This document shows positions 1-6,455 of a stretch of DNA of 11,318 nucleotides, in pieces; the stretch's first letter is position 1; each line of letters begins with the position of its first letter. Below the pieces are notes generated by a model. It made no database searches. It was not told where the DNA came from and saw only the letters and a program-made list of their open reading frames with translations. Source of the stretch: UBA7398 sp964567545 (GTDB lineage Bacteria; Actinomycetota; Actinomycetes; Nanopelagicales; Nanopelagicaceae); assembly GCA_964567545.1 (NCBI GenBank), contig CAZMNB010000035.1, positions 1 to 11,318 on the forward strand, given 5' to 3'. The translations under genes were made by a program, and so were the position numbers.

Positions 1-789
1 GTAATCCAAGAAGACTGGGAATTCGCCAGTTGGCTTTGCCGCAACTCTCGCTAATTTGGATTGGGCTTCGCAAAGTACTTTGATAAATGGCTTTGCCGCT
101 TCTAAACCTTGCGCAACGATTTCTTCAGTTGGAGCTTTTGCGCCGCCTGCTATCAAATCGATAGTTTTAGTTGTGGCTTCTGCTTCGACCATCATGATTG
201 CAACATCATCAGCGGTTACACGACCAGCAACGACCATGTCGAATACTGCGTTTTCAACCTCGCTGTGATTAGGGAAGGCAACCCATTGGCCATCAATAAG
301 TGCAACACGAACGCCACCGATTGGACCAGAGAATGGCAATCCAGCTAGCTGTGTTGACATTGAAGCAGCATTGATCGCAATAACGTCGTACATGTGATCT
401 GGGTTTAACGCCATCACTGTCACCACGATTTGCACTTCATTACGAAGTCCCTTAACAAACGATGGTCGCAATGGACGATCGATTAAGCGACAAGTAAGAA
501 TTGCGTCCTCTGATGGACGACCTTCACGGCGGAAGAATGATCCTGGGATTTTTCCAACTGCGTACATGCGCTCTTCAACATCCACAGTAAGTGGGAAGAA
601 GTCGAATGAATCGCGTGGCGATTTTGATGCGGTTGTTGCAGAAAGCAACATGGTCTCGTCATCAACGTAAACAACTGCCGTTCCTGCAGCTTGGCGCGCA
701 AGGCGACCGGTTTCAAAACGAATTTCTCGTTTTCCGAACTTGCCGTTATCAATTATTGCAACGGCGCTATGTAGCTCTTGACCCTCCAT
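1..789 (-). CDS. pnp: Polyribonucleotide nucleotidyltransferase (PNPase), N-terminal 263 residues, 3' end outside window
   Basis: PNPase is a trimeric phosphorolytic 3'-5' exoribonuclease that degrades mRNA in the cytoplasm and can also add 3' tails. The visible 263 residues cover the first RNase PH-like domain (about residues 10-145) and run into the helical linker. Family hallmarks are GKIPGSFFRREGRPSE (79-94), the following run ending in RLIDRPLRP (101-109), and VTADDVAIMMVEAEA (191-205). The frame stays open to the left edge, so the catalytic second RNase PH domain, KH and S1 domains would lie beyond it. The start is ATG at 789-787 (MEGQEL), preceded by a strong AAGGAG at 801-796 with a 6-nt spacer. 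It is the last gene of the visible run, downstream of rpsO as in many bacteria. Identification is very secure; only completeness cannot be judged. Confidence 0.97.
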   Translation of the reverse strand, partial: MEGQELHSAVAIIDNGKFGKREIRFETGRLARQAAGTAVVYVDDETMLLSATTASKSPRDSFDFFPLTVDVEERMYAVGKIPGSFFRREGRPSEDAILTCRLIDRPLRPSFVKGLRNEVQIVVTVMALNPDHMYDVIAINAASMSTQLAGLPFSGPIGGVRVALIDGQWVAFPNHSEVENAVFDMVVAGRVTADDVAIMMVEAEATTKTIDLIAGGAKAPTEEIVAQGLEAAKPFIKVLCEAQSKLARVAAKPTGEFPVFLDY

Positions 790-936
790 GGGTCTCTCCT
801 TTTTCTTGACCAACCTACGGCACAAGAATGGATCTTCGATCGAAGCCCACGGGTTTTCTATCTTCTAAAACAAATACCAAAATCCGTAAGCCACTACCGA
901 GGACCAATACTTTGGACCGTGGGTTAGTGTTTTTAT
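790..936 (-). promoter_or_regulatory. rpsO-pnp spacer / pnp leader with inverted repeats
   Basis: This 147-nt spacer has no gene. On the transcribed strand it holds a 7-bp long-range inverted repeat, CCCACGG (923-917) against CCGTGGG (852-846), enclosing 64 nt. Immediately downstream is a perfect 12-bp palindrome, CTTCGATCGAAG (834-845). The pnp ribosome binding site follows at 801-796. I see no hairpin followed by a T-tract, so no intrinsic terminator for rpsO, and no convincing -35/-10 pair. In Escherichia coli the equivalent spacer carries an RNase III-cleaved stem used for pnp autoregulation. A similar role here is inference only. Confidence 0.35.
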
Positions 937-1206
937 TTATCGGCGGATGCCGAGTTTTTCGATGATCGCGCGGTAACGCTCGATATCAACTTTTGCTAGG
1001 TATTGAAGAATTCGACGACGGCGACCTACGAGCAATAGAAGGCCACGACGATTGTGGTGGTCATTCTTATTTGTTTGTAAGTGTTCGGTGATCTCTTCAA
1101 TGCGCTTTGAAAGTAAAGCGACTTGAGCTTCTGGGCTTCCAGTGTCTGATGCCGAAGAACCGTACTTAGTAATAATTTCTTTCTTAACTTCTGGCTTTAG
1201 CGCCAT
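937..1206 (-). CDS. rpsO: 30S ribosomal protein S15
   Basis: S15 binds the central domain of 16S rRNA early in small-subunit assembly and forms an intersubunit bridge. The 89-residue length is exactly that usual for the family. Diagnostic segments are DTGSPEAQVALLSKRI (about 21-36) and NDHHNRRGLLLLVGRRRR (48-65), which carry the conserved rRNA-contacting His/Arg residues. The start is ATG at 1206-1204, with AAGGAG at 1219-1214 and a 7-nt spacer. It sits between ribF and pnp, the common rpsO-pnp pairing. The 131-nt non-coding leader upstream suggests its own post-transcriptional control, as S15 represses its own mRNA in several bacteria. Nothing is odd in the protein. Confidence 0.98.
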   Translation of the reverse strand: MALKPEVKKEIITKYGSSASDTGSPEAQVALLSKRIEEITEHLQTNKNDHHNRRGLLLLVGRRRRILQYLAKVDIERYRAIIEKLGIRR

Positions 1207-1337
1207 ATTCGTTCTCCTTCATCATTCACGAGGGTTTCCGGTTTGGTTCACGAAAACACGCTTACTCGCTCAGGGTAGAGATTACCAGCGTGAACGTGTG
1301 AGAGTGAAATCGGTGGGAAATCCCCGCTTAGATCAGG
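1207..1337 (-). promoter_or_regulatory. ribF-rpsO spacer / rpsO leader with alternative stems
   Basis: This is 131 nt without a gene. On the transcribed strand the segment GTTCACG (1295-1289) can pair with CGTGAAC (1252-1246, 7 bp). The overlapping CACGCT (1292-1287) can instead pair with AGCGTG (1262-1257, 6 bp). The second fold continues directly into a small hairpin, GGTA-ATCTC-TACC (1286-1274). The two folds share bases, so they exclude each other. S15 represses translation of its own mRNA through structurally diverse leaders in different bacteria, so this is a plausible candidate. A 7-bp repeat alone is close to chance in this length. I see no convincing promoter or terminator. Confidence 0.35.
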
Positions 1338-2264
1338 CTATTCCAACCCTCTTAAATTTGTCAGGTCTCTGGCTTTATCGCAATCTTTTTTCATCTGAAT
1401 TAGTAAGGAATCGAGCCCATCAAATTTCAAAGTTTCGCGCAAGCGCCAACCAAATTCAATAATTGCCTCCTGTTCATACAAATCTAAATCATCACGATCT
1501 AATGCATATGCCTCCACTTGGCGACCGCGCACCCCGGCAAAAGTTGGATTAGTTCCGATGGAAATTGCGGCTGGCCATCGATTTAAACCAACAGTTAACC
1601 AACCCGCATATACACCATCACTTGGAATTGTTGAGTTTGGTGAAACTTCAATATTGGCAGTTGGGTACCCAATTTCTCGACCTCGTGCCTCCCCATGAAT
1701 AACGGGGCCAATTAATTGATGTGGTCGAGTTAAAAGTTCGCGGGCAATTTCAACACCACCATTTAGTAAATGTTTTCTAATCCGAGTTGAAGAAACGATG
1801 CCATGTTCATGTTCAAGTAGTTCGACACCGGTGACCGTAAAGCCATATTTATCGGCTACAGATTTCAAATAATTAACATCTCCGGCAGCCTTTGCACCAA
1901 AAGTAAAGTTAGCGCCAACAACAACATGTTTTACGTTCAATTCATTAATCAAAATTCCTTCAATAAATTGAAGCGGTGAGAGCGCAGCAAATTCAGAAGT
2001 AAATTTTATTACCGCTACTGACTCTGCCCCATGCAACATCAATTGATGTATGCGGTCCGCTAAATTTAATAACTTAGTAGGGGTTCGATCTGGCGCAAAA
2101 ACAGAGGTTGGGTGCGGATCAAAGGTCAATACGGTTACTGGTTTACCAAATTCATTTGCCTGGTGAAGTATTTCTTGATGACCCATATGAACTCCATCAA
2201 AAATTCCGATGGCAACTGTTCCTCCTTCAATTGGCTCACCAAACCATTCAAAATCGTAGGACAT
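1338..2264 (-). CDS. ribF: Bifunctional riboflavin kinase / FMN adenylyltransferase
   Basis: RibF phosphorylates riboflavin to FMN and then adenylates FMN to FAD, in the cytoplasm. At 308 residues it has the usual length. The N-terminal FMN adenylyltransferase domain shows GIFDGVHMGHQ (20-30), with the nucleotidyltransferase GxFDGxHxGH signature, then TFDPHP (47-52) and SSTRIR (158-163). The C-terminal riboflavin kinase domain begins near 183 and shows GREIGYPTAN (195-204), SDGVYAG (215-221), GTNPTF (237-242) and a conserved VEAY acidic site (250-253). The ATG at 2264-2262 lies 4 nt after the truB stop, so translation is probably coupled. Presence downstream of truB is typical of actinobacteria. 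No missing key residue is visible. Confidence 0.97.
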   Translation of the reverse strand: MSYDFEWFGEPIEGGTVAIGIFDGVHMGHQEILHQANEFGKPVTVLTFDPHPTSVFAPDRTPTKLLNLADRIHQLMLHGAESVAVIKFTSEFAALSPLQFIEGILINELNVKHVVVGANFTFGAKAAGDVNYLKSVADKYGFTVTGVELLEHEHGIVSSTRIRKHLLNGGVEIARELLTRPHQLIGPVIHGEARGREIGYPTANIEVSPNSTIPSDGVYAGWLTVGLNRWPAAISIGTNPTFAGVRGRQVEAYALDRDDLDLYEQEAIIEFGWRLRETLKFDGLDSLLIQMKKDCDKARDLTNLRGLE

Positions 2265-2268
2265 CTAA

Positions 2269-3144
2269 CTATTCTTTCACGAAAACTACGATTGGTTGTG
2301 CGCCAGAATTCTTATTTTCGATTAAGGCACAAAGCTTGTTATCCCCAGTTATGGCAATCCCAACACCAGAAAATTCAGAGGCAGAAAGTGAGCGACCAAA
2401 CTTCAATTCACTCTTCTCGGCTATATCTATAACACGTGCTGGCAATATGCGCTTAGCAACATCGACTACATCCAAGAGATCTTCCTGTGTTACAGCATCC
2501 AATGAACGAGCTTCCGCAATGCCAAATGGCGCAACTTCACTTCGCTGCAGTTTAATTAAGTGACCCCCGACTTTCAGCGCATCCCCCAAATCTCTTGCAA
2601 TTGCACGAATATAAGTACCGGCTGAGCAAGCCACATCAATATCAATTTCTATTCCGTTATTAATTCGACCTATATTTAAAATTTCTAAACTCAAAATTGT
2701 TACTTCGCGAGCTGGTAGTTCTACAACTTCACCTTCACGTACTCGATCATAAGCACGCTTACCATCAACCTTGATTGCTGATACTGAACTTGGCCGTTGC
2801 ATTATGAGACCAACCATAGATTTCAAGTTTTCTATGATTTCAAGATCGGTTATTTTTTCTAGATCTGTGATCGAAGCTGCCGCGATAACTTCGCCCTCTT
2901 TATCATCCGAAACTGTTCTAATACCTAATTTGATTGTGGCTAAATATCTCTTCTTGCCTTCAGTAATGTATTGCAACAACTTTGTTCCATTATTAATTCC
3001 TAAAACTAAAACCCCAGTTGCCATGGGATCGAGCGTCCCAGCATGGCCAACTCGTTTTGTGCCGAATACTTTGCGCACTCGCGCAACGACATCGTGGCTA
3101 GTTATGCCACTTGGTTTATCAATTACAAGAAAACCGTCACTCAC
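2269..3144 (-). CDS. truB: tRNA pseudouridine(55) synthase
   Basis: TruB converts uridine 55 in the T-arm of tRNAs to pseudouridine and also helps tRNA folding. Motif GHAGTLDPMATGVLVLG contains the catalytic aspartate (Asp39 with the start chosen here). Further family segments are QRPSSVSAIKVDGKRAY and CSAGTYIRAIARDLG, and the C-terminal part resembles a small PUA-like tail. A longer open frame reaches 3300, but its extra N-terminal residues are unlike TruB and would overlap rbfA by over 160 nt. Homologues start close to SDGFLVIDKP. I therefore choose GTG at 3144-3142, overlapping the rbfA stop within GTGAGTGA, giving 291 residues. GTG at 3159 is an alternative. Neither has a clear Shine-Dalgarno, which fits coupling to rbfA. 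Confidence 0.95.
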   Translation of the reverse strand: MSDGFLVIDKPSGITSHDVVARVRKVFGTKRVGHAGTLDPMATGVLVLGINNGTKLLQYITEGKKRYLATIKLGIRTVSDDKEGEVIAAASITDLEKITDLEIIENLKSMVGLIMQRPSSVSAIKVDGKRAYDRVREGEVVELPAREVTILSLEILNIGRINNGIEIDIDVACSAGTYIRAIARDLGDALKVGGHLIKLQRSEVAPFGIAEARSLDAVTQEDLLDVVDVAKRILPARVIDIAEKSELKFGRSLSASEFSGVGIAITGDNKLCALIENKNSGAQPIVVFVKE

Positions 3145-3580
3145 CGGTATCGGTTTCACGCACTTTATGAACTTTATATGGATCAGCTTCGCCTGCGGGT
3201 GCTGCGCCTTCTCGCAATTCTGCGAGTTCTTTATCTTGTTCACGGACTTTCGATAGTAAGTCTTCGAAGTTTTGCGCAGACTCGGCAAGTCCATCAGCAA
3301 AGAAAGATATTGTGGGCGTTATTCGCATACCTAATTCTTTGCCAACTTCAGAGCGTAATAACCCTTTGGCACTCTCCAGCGCTCTTGCGGTTTGAATTTT
3401 TGATTCATCGTCTCCAAGCACCGTATAAAAAATCGATGCTTGTTGTAAATCTCCGGTAATACGTACATCAGTTACGGTGATAAAACCAAGGCGTGGATCT
3501 TTTACCTTTGATTCAAGCGTTTGCGCGATCACTACTTTTATGCGATCCGCAACTTTAGCTGCGCGATGTGAAGTGCCCAT
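3137..3580 (-). CDS. rbfA: 30S ribosome-binding factor A
   Basis: RbfA is a single KH-domain protein that binds immature 30S subunits and helps process the 5' end of 16S rRNA, especially in the cold. The 147-residue product starts with GTSHRAAKVADRIKVVIA, followed by KDPRLGFITVTDVRITGDLQQASIFYT, the standard core. It continues with the ALESAKGLLRSEVGKELGMRITPTISFF helix-strand segment. After about residue 105 there is a charged, probably flexible tail rich in Glu and Lys. The ATG at 3580-3578 is only 2 nt after the infB stop, and its TGA lies inside the truB start overlap. The infB-rbfA-truB order is widely conserved, and the protein identity is firm. Confidence 0.96.
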   Translation of the reverse strand: MGTSHRAAKVADRIKVVIAQTLESKVKDPRLGFITVTDVRITGDLQQASIFYTVLGDDESKIQTARALESAKGLLRSEVGKELGMRITPTISFFADGLAESAQNFEDLLSKVREQDKELAELREGAAPAGEADPYKVHKVRETDTGE

Positions 3581-3582
3581 AG

Positions 3583-6300
3583 TTAAGCTCGCTTTTTCTC
3601 ACGCATTTCGAAAACTTGAATTACGTCACCGGATTGAATGTCCTTAAAGGATCCAACACCGATGCCACACTCAAAACCCTCACGAACTTCAGTGGCATCA
3701 TCTTTGAATCGCTTTAGTGATTCAATAGTTAAGTTATCGACAATCATTTCACTATTTCGCAAAATTCGAGCTTTCGCGTTACGGCGAATGATTCCGTTGC
3801 TAACAATTGATCCAGCAATATTTCCAAATTTACTTGATTTGAATACTTCGCGGACTTCAGCATTTCCAAGGATTGCCTCTTCGTATTCTGGTTTGAGAAG
3901 CCCCTTAAGAGCTGCTTCAATCTCTTCGATAGCGTTGTAAATAACGGAATAGAAGCGAACTTCAACGCCTTCTTCATCAGCGAAGATTGCAGTTTGTGGT
4001 TCAGGCTTAACGTTGAATCCGATTACAACAGCGGAGGAAGCAGATGCCAAAGTAATATCGCTCTTTGTAATTGCACCTACGCCGCGGTGAATAACGCGAA
4101 GGTCTACCTCTACTCCAACATCAAGTAATAGAAGGGCATCTTCAAGCGCTTCTACCGAACCACTCACATCGCCCTTGAGAATAAGGTTGAGTGAAGTGAC
4201 CTTTGATTGCTCCATGAAATCTTCCAATGAAACTTTCTTTCGCGCCTTTGATAATGCGGCATGGCGCTCCGCAGCTTGGCGCTTTTCTGCAATCTGACGC
4301 GCAGTTCGATCATCTGGCGCGACCATAAATGAATCGCCGGCGCTAGGAACTGAAGTGAAACCGAGAACTTGAACTGGTCTTGATGGACCGGCAAACTCAA
4401 CAGTTTTGCCAAATTCATCCATCATTGCACGCACCCGACCAAATGCACCACCAGCAACAATTGCATCGCCGACATTAAGCGTTCCGCGTTGCACCAAAAC
4501 AGTTGCGACTGGTCCGCGACCGCGATCTAAGTGAGCTTCAATCGCAACGCCACGTGCAACATCGTCGGCAATCGCACGTAAATCAATTGCCGCGTCTGCA
4601 GTTAGGAGTATTGAATCGATAAGTGCGTCGATTCCAGTTCCATTTTTTGCGGAAACGTCAACAAATATTGTGTCGCCGCCATACTCTTCTGCGATTAAGT
4701 TGTACTCAGTTAATTGTTGGCGAATCTTTCCTGGATTTGCGCCTTCTTTATCAACCTTATTTACTGCAACCACGATTGGTACGTTTGCAGCCTGCGCATG
4801 ATTAAGCGCTTCAATCGTTTGTGGCATTACGCCATCATCTGCGGCAACGACAAGTACTGCGATATCAGTAACTTTTGCACCGCGAGCACGCATCGCTGTG
4901 AAAGCTTCGTGACCAGGAGTATCAATAAAAGTAATTGCGCGTTCAGTTCCAACATGGCTGTGATGGATTTGGTATGCACCAATATGCTGCGTGATTCCGC
5001 CAGCTTCACCTTTAATTACCTCAGTTTGGCGAATGGCATCAAGCAAACGAGTCTTTCCGTGATCTACGTGACCCATAACAGTTACAACTGGCGGGCGAAT
5101 CTCAAGATCATCTGGATTGATATCTTCGACTTCTTTAGCTAAATCGATATCAAATGTTTCAAGAATTTCGCGATCTTCGTCTTCCGGAGAAACGATTTGA
5201 ATTGAATATCCAAATTCGCCGCCAAGAACTGCAAATACATCTTCAGTTACAGATTGTGTTGCGGTAACCATTTCACCTAAGTGGAATAGCACTGAAACCA
5301 AAGATGCTGGATCTGCACCAATTTTTTCAGCGAAATCTGCTAGCGAAGAACCGCGACGTAACCTAACCGGAGTTGAGCCATTTCCACGTGGCACAATGGC
5401 ACCACCAAGGGTTGGCGCTGCCATATTATCGATTTCTTCTCTTCGAGTTTTCTTACTCTTAATATTTTTTCGCTTTTTGCCATTCTGTTTTCCAAATGCA
5501 CCTGCGGTACCACCGCGTTGTGGTGGCCGACCGCCACCGCGTTGTGGACCACCAGTTGTTGGTGCGCCAGTTGTTGGTGCACCCGCACCAGTTGTGCCTT
5601 GCGGACGATACGGCGAACCACTTTGTGGTCTGGCACTTCCACCAGTTTGAGGTGGTCGTGATCCAGCAGGGCGCGCTGCAAAACCTGGACGAACCGAACC
5701 AGGACGTGGCCCAGACATTCCAGGACGTGGTCCGCCACTTTGCGGGCGTTGGCCTGGTGCAATTGGGCGTTGTGGTGGTCGTGGCATGGTTGTGCCAGCA
5801 GAACCAAATGGGTTATTACCAGCGCGAGGTGGACGAGCAACTGGCGGTCTTGGAGTTGCAAACGGATTATTTCCACCGCGAGGTGCAGTAGGTGGCGTAA
5901 CAGGTGCAGTTGAAGCAGTTGGTGCTGGTGTTGATTTAGAAATAATTGGCTTAGATATAATTGGTTTTGGCGCAGCTGCTGTTTTTTTATCCATCATCTC
6001 TTGAAGTGCAGCTTCAATTTCCGGCGTTATTTCAGCTGTCGAATCAGCTTTGTTTGCTGCAGTTTTTTTCGCAGCAGTTTTTTTCGCAGTAGCTTTCTTT
6101 GCTGGAGCTTTCTTTGCTGGCTTATCTACTACTTCTTTTGCTACGACTGGATATTTCTCCAGCATCTTTCGCACCACTGGCGCTTCAACTGTTGAAGATG
6201 CAGAACGGACGAATTCGCCCATCTCTTGGAGTTTTGCAAGGACTTCCTTGCTATCCATCCCTAAATCTTTTGCTAATTCGTAAACGCGGACCTTTGCCAC
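3583..6300 (-). CDS. infB: Translation initiation factor IF-2
   Basis: IF2 is the GTPase that recruits fMet-tRNA to the 30S subunit and promotes 50S joining. The 905-residue product is of normal actinobacterial size. Domains are an IF2_N helix bundle (1-50), a Lys/Ala-rich stretch (61-83), and a Pro/Gly/Arg-rich disordered linker (about 125-285). A second IF2_N-like region follows (315-370), then the G domain. That domain shows GHVDHGKT (410-417), the GGITQHIGA switch I (434-442), DTPGHEAF (460-467), NKVD (514-517) and SAKNGTG (550-556). The rest carries the beta-barrel and fMet-tRNA-binding C-terminal domains. The start is GTG at 6300-6298 (MAKVRVYEL, as in relatives), with AGGAG ending 4 nt upstream. 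The gene is followed after 2 nt by rbfA and preceded by an unusual 155-nt leader. Confidence 0.98.
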   Translation of the reverse strand: MAKVRVYELAKDLGMDSKEVLAKLQEMGEFVRSASSTVEAPVVRKMLEKYPVVAKEVVDKPAKKAPAKKATAKKTAAKKTAANKADSTAEITPEIEAALQEMMDKKTAAAPKPIISKPIISKSTPAPTASTAPVTPPTAPRGGNNPFATPRPPVARPPRAGNNPFGSAGTTMPRPPQRPIAPGQRPQSGGPRPGMSGPRPGSVRPGFAARPAGSRPPQTGGSARPQSGSPYRPQGTTGAGAPTTGAPTTGGPQRGGGRPPQRGGTAGAFGKQNGKKRKNIKSKKTRREEIDNMAAPTLGGAIVPRGNGSTPVRLRRGSSLADFAEKIGADPASLVSVLFHLGEMVTATQSVTEDVFAVLGGEFGYSIQIVSPEDEDREILETFDIDLAKEVEDINPDDLEIRPPVVTVMGHVDHGKTRLLDAIRQTEVIKGEAGGITQHIGAYQIHHSHVGTERAITFIDTPGHEAFTAMRARGAKVTDIAVLVVAADDGVMPQTIEALNHAQAANVPIVVAVNKVDKEGANPGKIRQQLTEYNLIAEEYGGDTIFVDVSAKNGTGIDALIDSILLTADAAIDLRAIADDVARGVAIEAHLDRGRGPVATVLVQRGTLNVGDAIVAGGAFGRVRAMMDEFGKTVEFAGPSRPVQVLGFTSVPSAGDSFMVAPDDRTARQIAEKRQAAERHAALSKARKKVSLEDFMEQSKVTSLNLILKGDVSGSVEALEDALLLLDVGVEVDLRVIHRGVGAITKSDITLASASSAVVIGFNVKPEPQTAIFADEEGVEVRFYSVIYNAIEEIEAALKGLLKPEYEEAILGNAEVREVFKSSKFGNIAGSIVSNGIIRRNAKARILRNSEMIVDNLTIESLKRFKDDATEVREGFECGIGVGSFKDIQSGDVIQVFEMREKKRA
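5446..5928 (-). repeat. Low-complexity region of infB encoding the IF2 linker
   Basis: This stretch encodes the Pro/Gly/Arg-rich, presumably unstructured linker of IF2 (about residues 125-285). It contains recurring RPPQ, GGNNPF/AGNNPF and PRPG motifs, plus an almost perfect tandem of two 15-bp units at 5552-5566 and 5567-5581, which encodes repeated GAPTT. The repeats leave several other frames open, so spurious His/Val/Gln-rich readings appear on both strands. Such linkers are typical of IF2 and vary in length between relatives. Confidence 0.85.
6052..6120 (-). repeat. Short tandem Lys/Ala codon repeats in infB
   Basis: This encodes alternating AKK/APAKK and AKKTA units (IF2 residues 61-83) between the first IF2_N domain and the disordered linker. 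The DNA shows 15-bp near-repeats, for example two copies containing GCTTTCTTTGCTGG and two containing CAGTTTTTTTCGCAG when read on the plus strand. It is a positively charged, low-complexity segment. RNA contact is possible but not shown. Confidence 0.8.
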
Positions 6301-6333
6301 AGTTCTCCTGTCTGGGCCTCGCGTTCTTAATTT

Positions 6334-6418
6334 TACTTAGGAGCGCGAAACCGAATTTCCTGACTTACTCATGATGTTGCGGTGCTCATTAGAGTGCCAT
6401 TGCCTTAGCTCCTAAATA
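6334..6418 (-). repeat. 11-bp inverted repeat enclosing mini-ORFs
   Basis: On the transcribed strand TATTTAGGAGC (6418-6408) pairs with GCTCCTAAGTA (6344-6334). That is 8 perfect inner pairs plus three outer ones, one of them a G-U wobble. The enclosed loop is 63 nt. The 5' arm contains the AGGAG that would serve a mini-ORF at 6400. The 3' arm contains the stop codon of the third mini-ORF at 6339-6337. Confidence 0.5.
6337..6400 (-). other. Chain of three overlapping mini-ORFs before infB
   Basis: AGGAG at 6413-6409 is followed after 8 nt by ATG at 6400, giving MAL-stop (6400-6389). Its stop overlaps the next start as TAATG, giving MSTATS-stop (6389-6369). That overlaps a third start as ATGA, giving MSKSGNSVSRS-stop (6372-6337). 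A TTG at 6445 in the first frame would extend MAL upstream to 18 residues. The frames are far too short for a functional prediction and could be chance. The spacing and overlap pattern resembles coupled leader peptides, so they are recorded. Confidence 0.25.
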
Positions 6419-6425
6419 GATGTCC

Positions 6426-6443
6426 GGAAATCTTTCGATTTCC
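6426..6443 (-). other. 7-bp hairpin with GAAA tetraloop downstream of nusA
   Basis: On the transcribed strand GGAAATC-GAAA-GATTTCC forms a perfect 7-bp stem closed by a GNRA tetraloop, an especially stable RNA loop class. It begins 12 nt after the nusA stop codon. It is not followed by a run of T, so it is not a standard intrinsic terminator. An mRNA-stabilising, processing or leader-folding role is possible. Confidence 0.5.
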
Positions 6444-6455
6444 AATGGGGTTACC

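Larger units (their letters stand above)
6301..6455 (-). promoter_or_regulatory. nusA-infB spacer / structured infB leader
   Basis: This 155-nt spacer occupies the place where ylxR (rnpM) usually lies. On the transcribed strand, in order, there is a small GGGGT/ACCCC repeat straddling the nusA stop, then a 7-bp hairpin with GAAA loop (6443-6426). Next come the 5' arm of a long inverted repeat that contains AGGAG (6413-6409), three short overlapping reading frames (6400-6337), and the 3' arm (6344-6334). The infB ribosome binding site follows at 6310-6305. No T-tract follows the hairpins, and no clear promoter is seen. A role in setting infB expression is inference. Confidence 0.4.

Noticed and set aside
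483..752. 89-residue minus-strand frame within pnp
   Set aside because: It lies out of frame inside the conserved first RNase PH domain of PNPase, whose frame is continuous through it.
853..916. Promoter for pnp in the rpsO-pnp spacer
   Set aside because: Several TTGG-like and TA-rich stretches occur, but none gives a -35/-10 pair with acceptable sequence and spacing.
2108..2563. 151-residue plus-strand frame opposite ribF and truB
   Set aside because: It is antisense to two secure genes and spans their junction; it has no motif support.
2771..3256. 161-residue plus-strand frame opposite truB and rbfA
   Set aside because: It is antisense to well-identified genes and has no recognisable domain.
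5340..5876. 178-residue minus-strand frame rich in His, Val and Gln inside infB
   Set aside because: It is an alternate frame of the low-complexity IF2 linker. The composition is repetitive, there is no family resemblance, and the IF2 frame explains the region.
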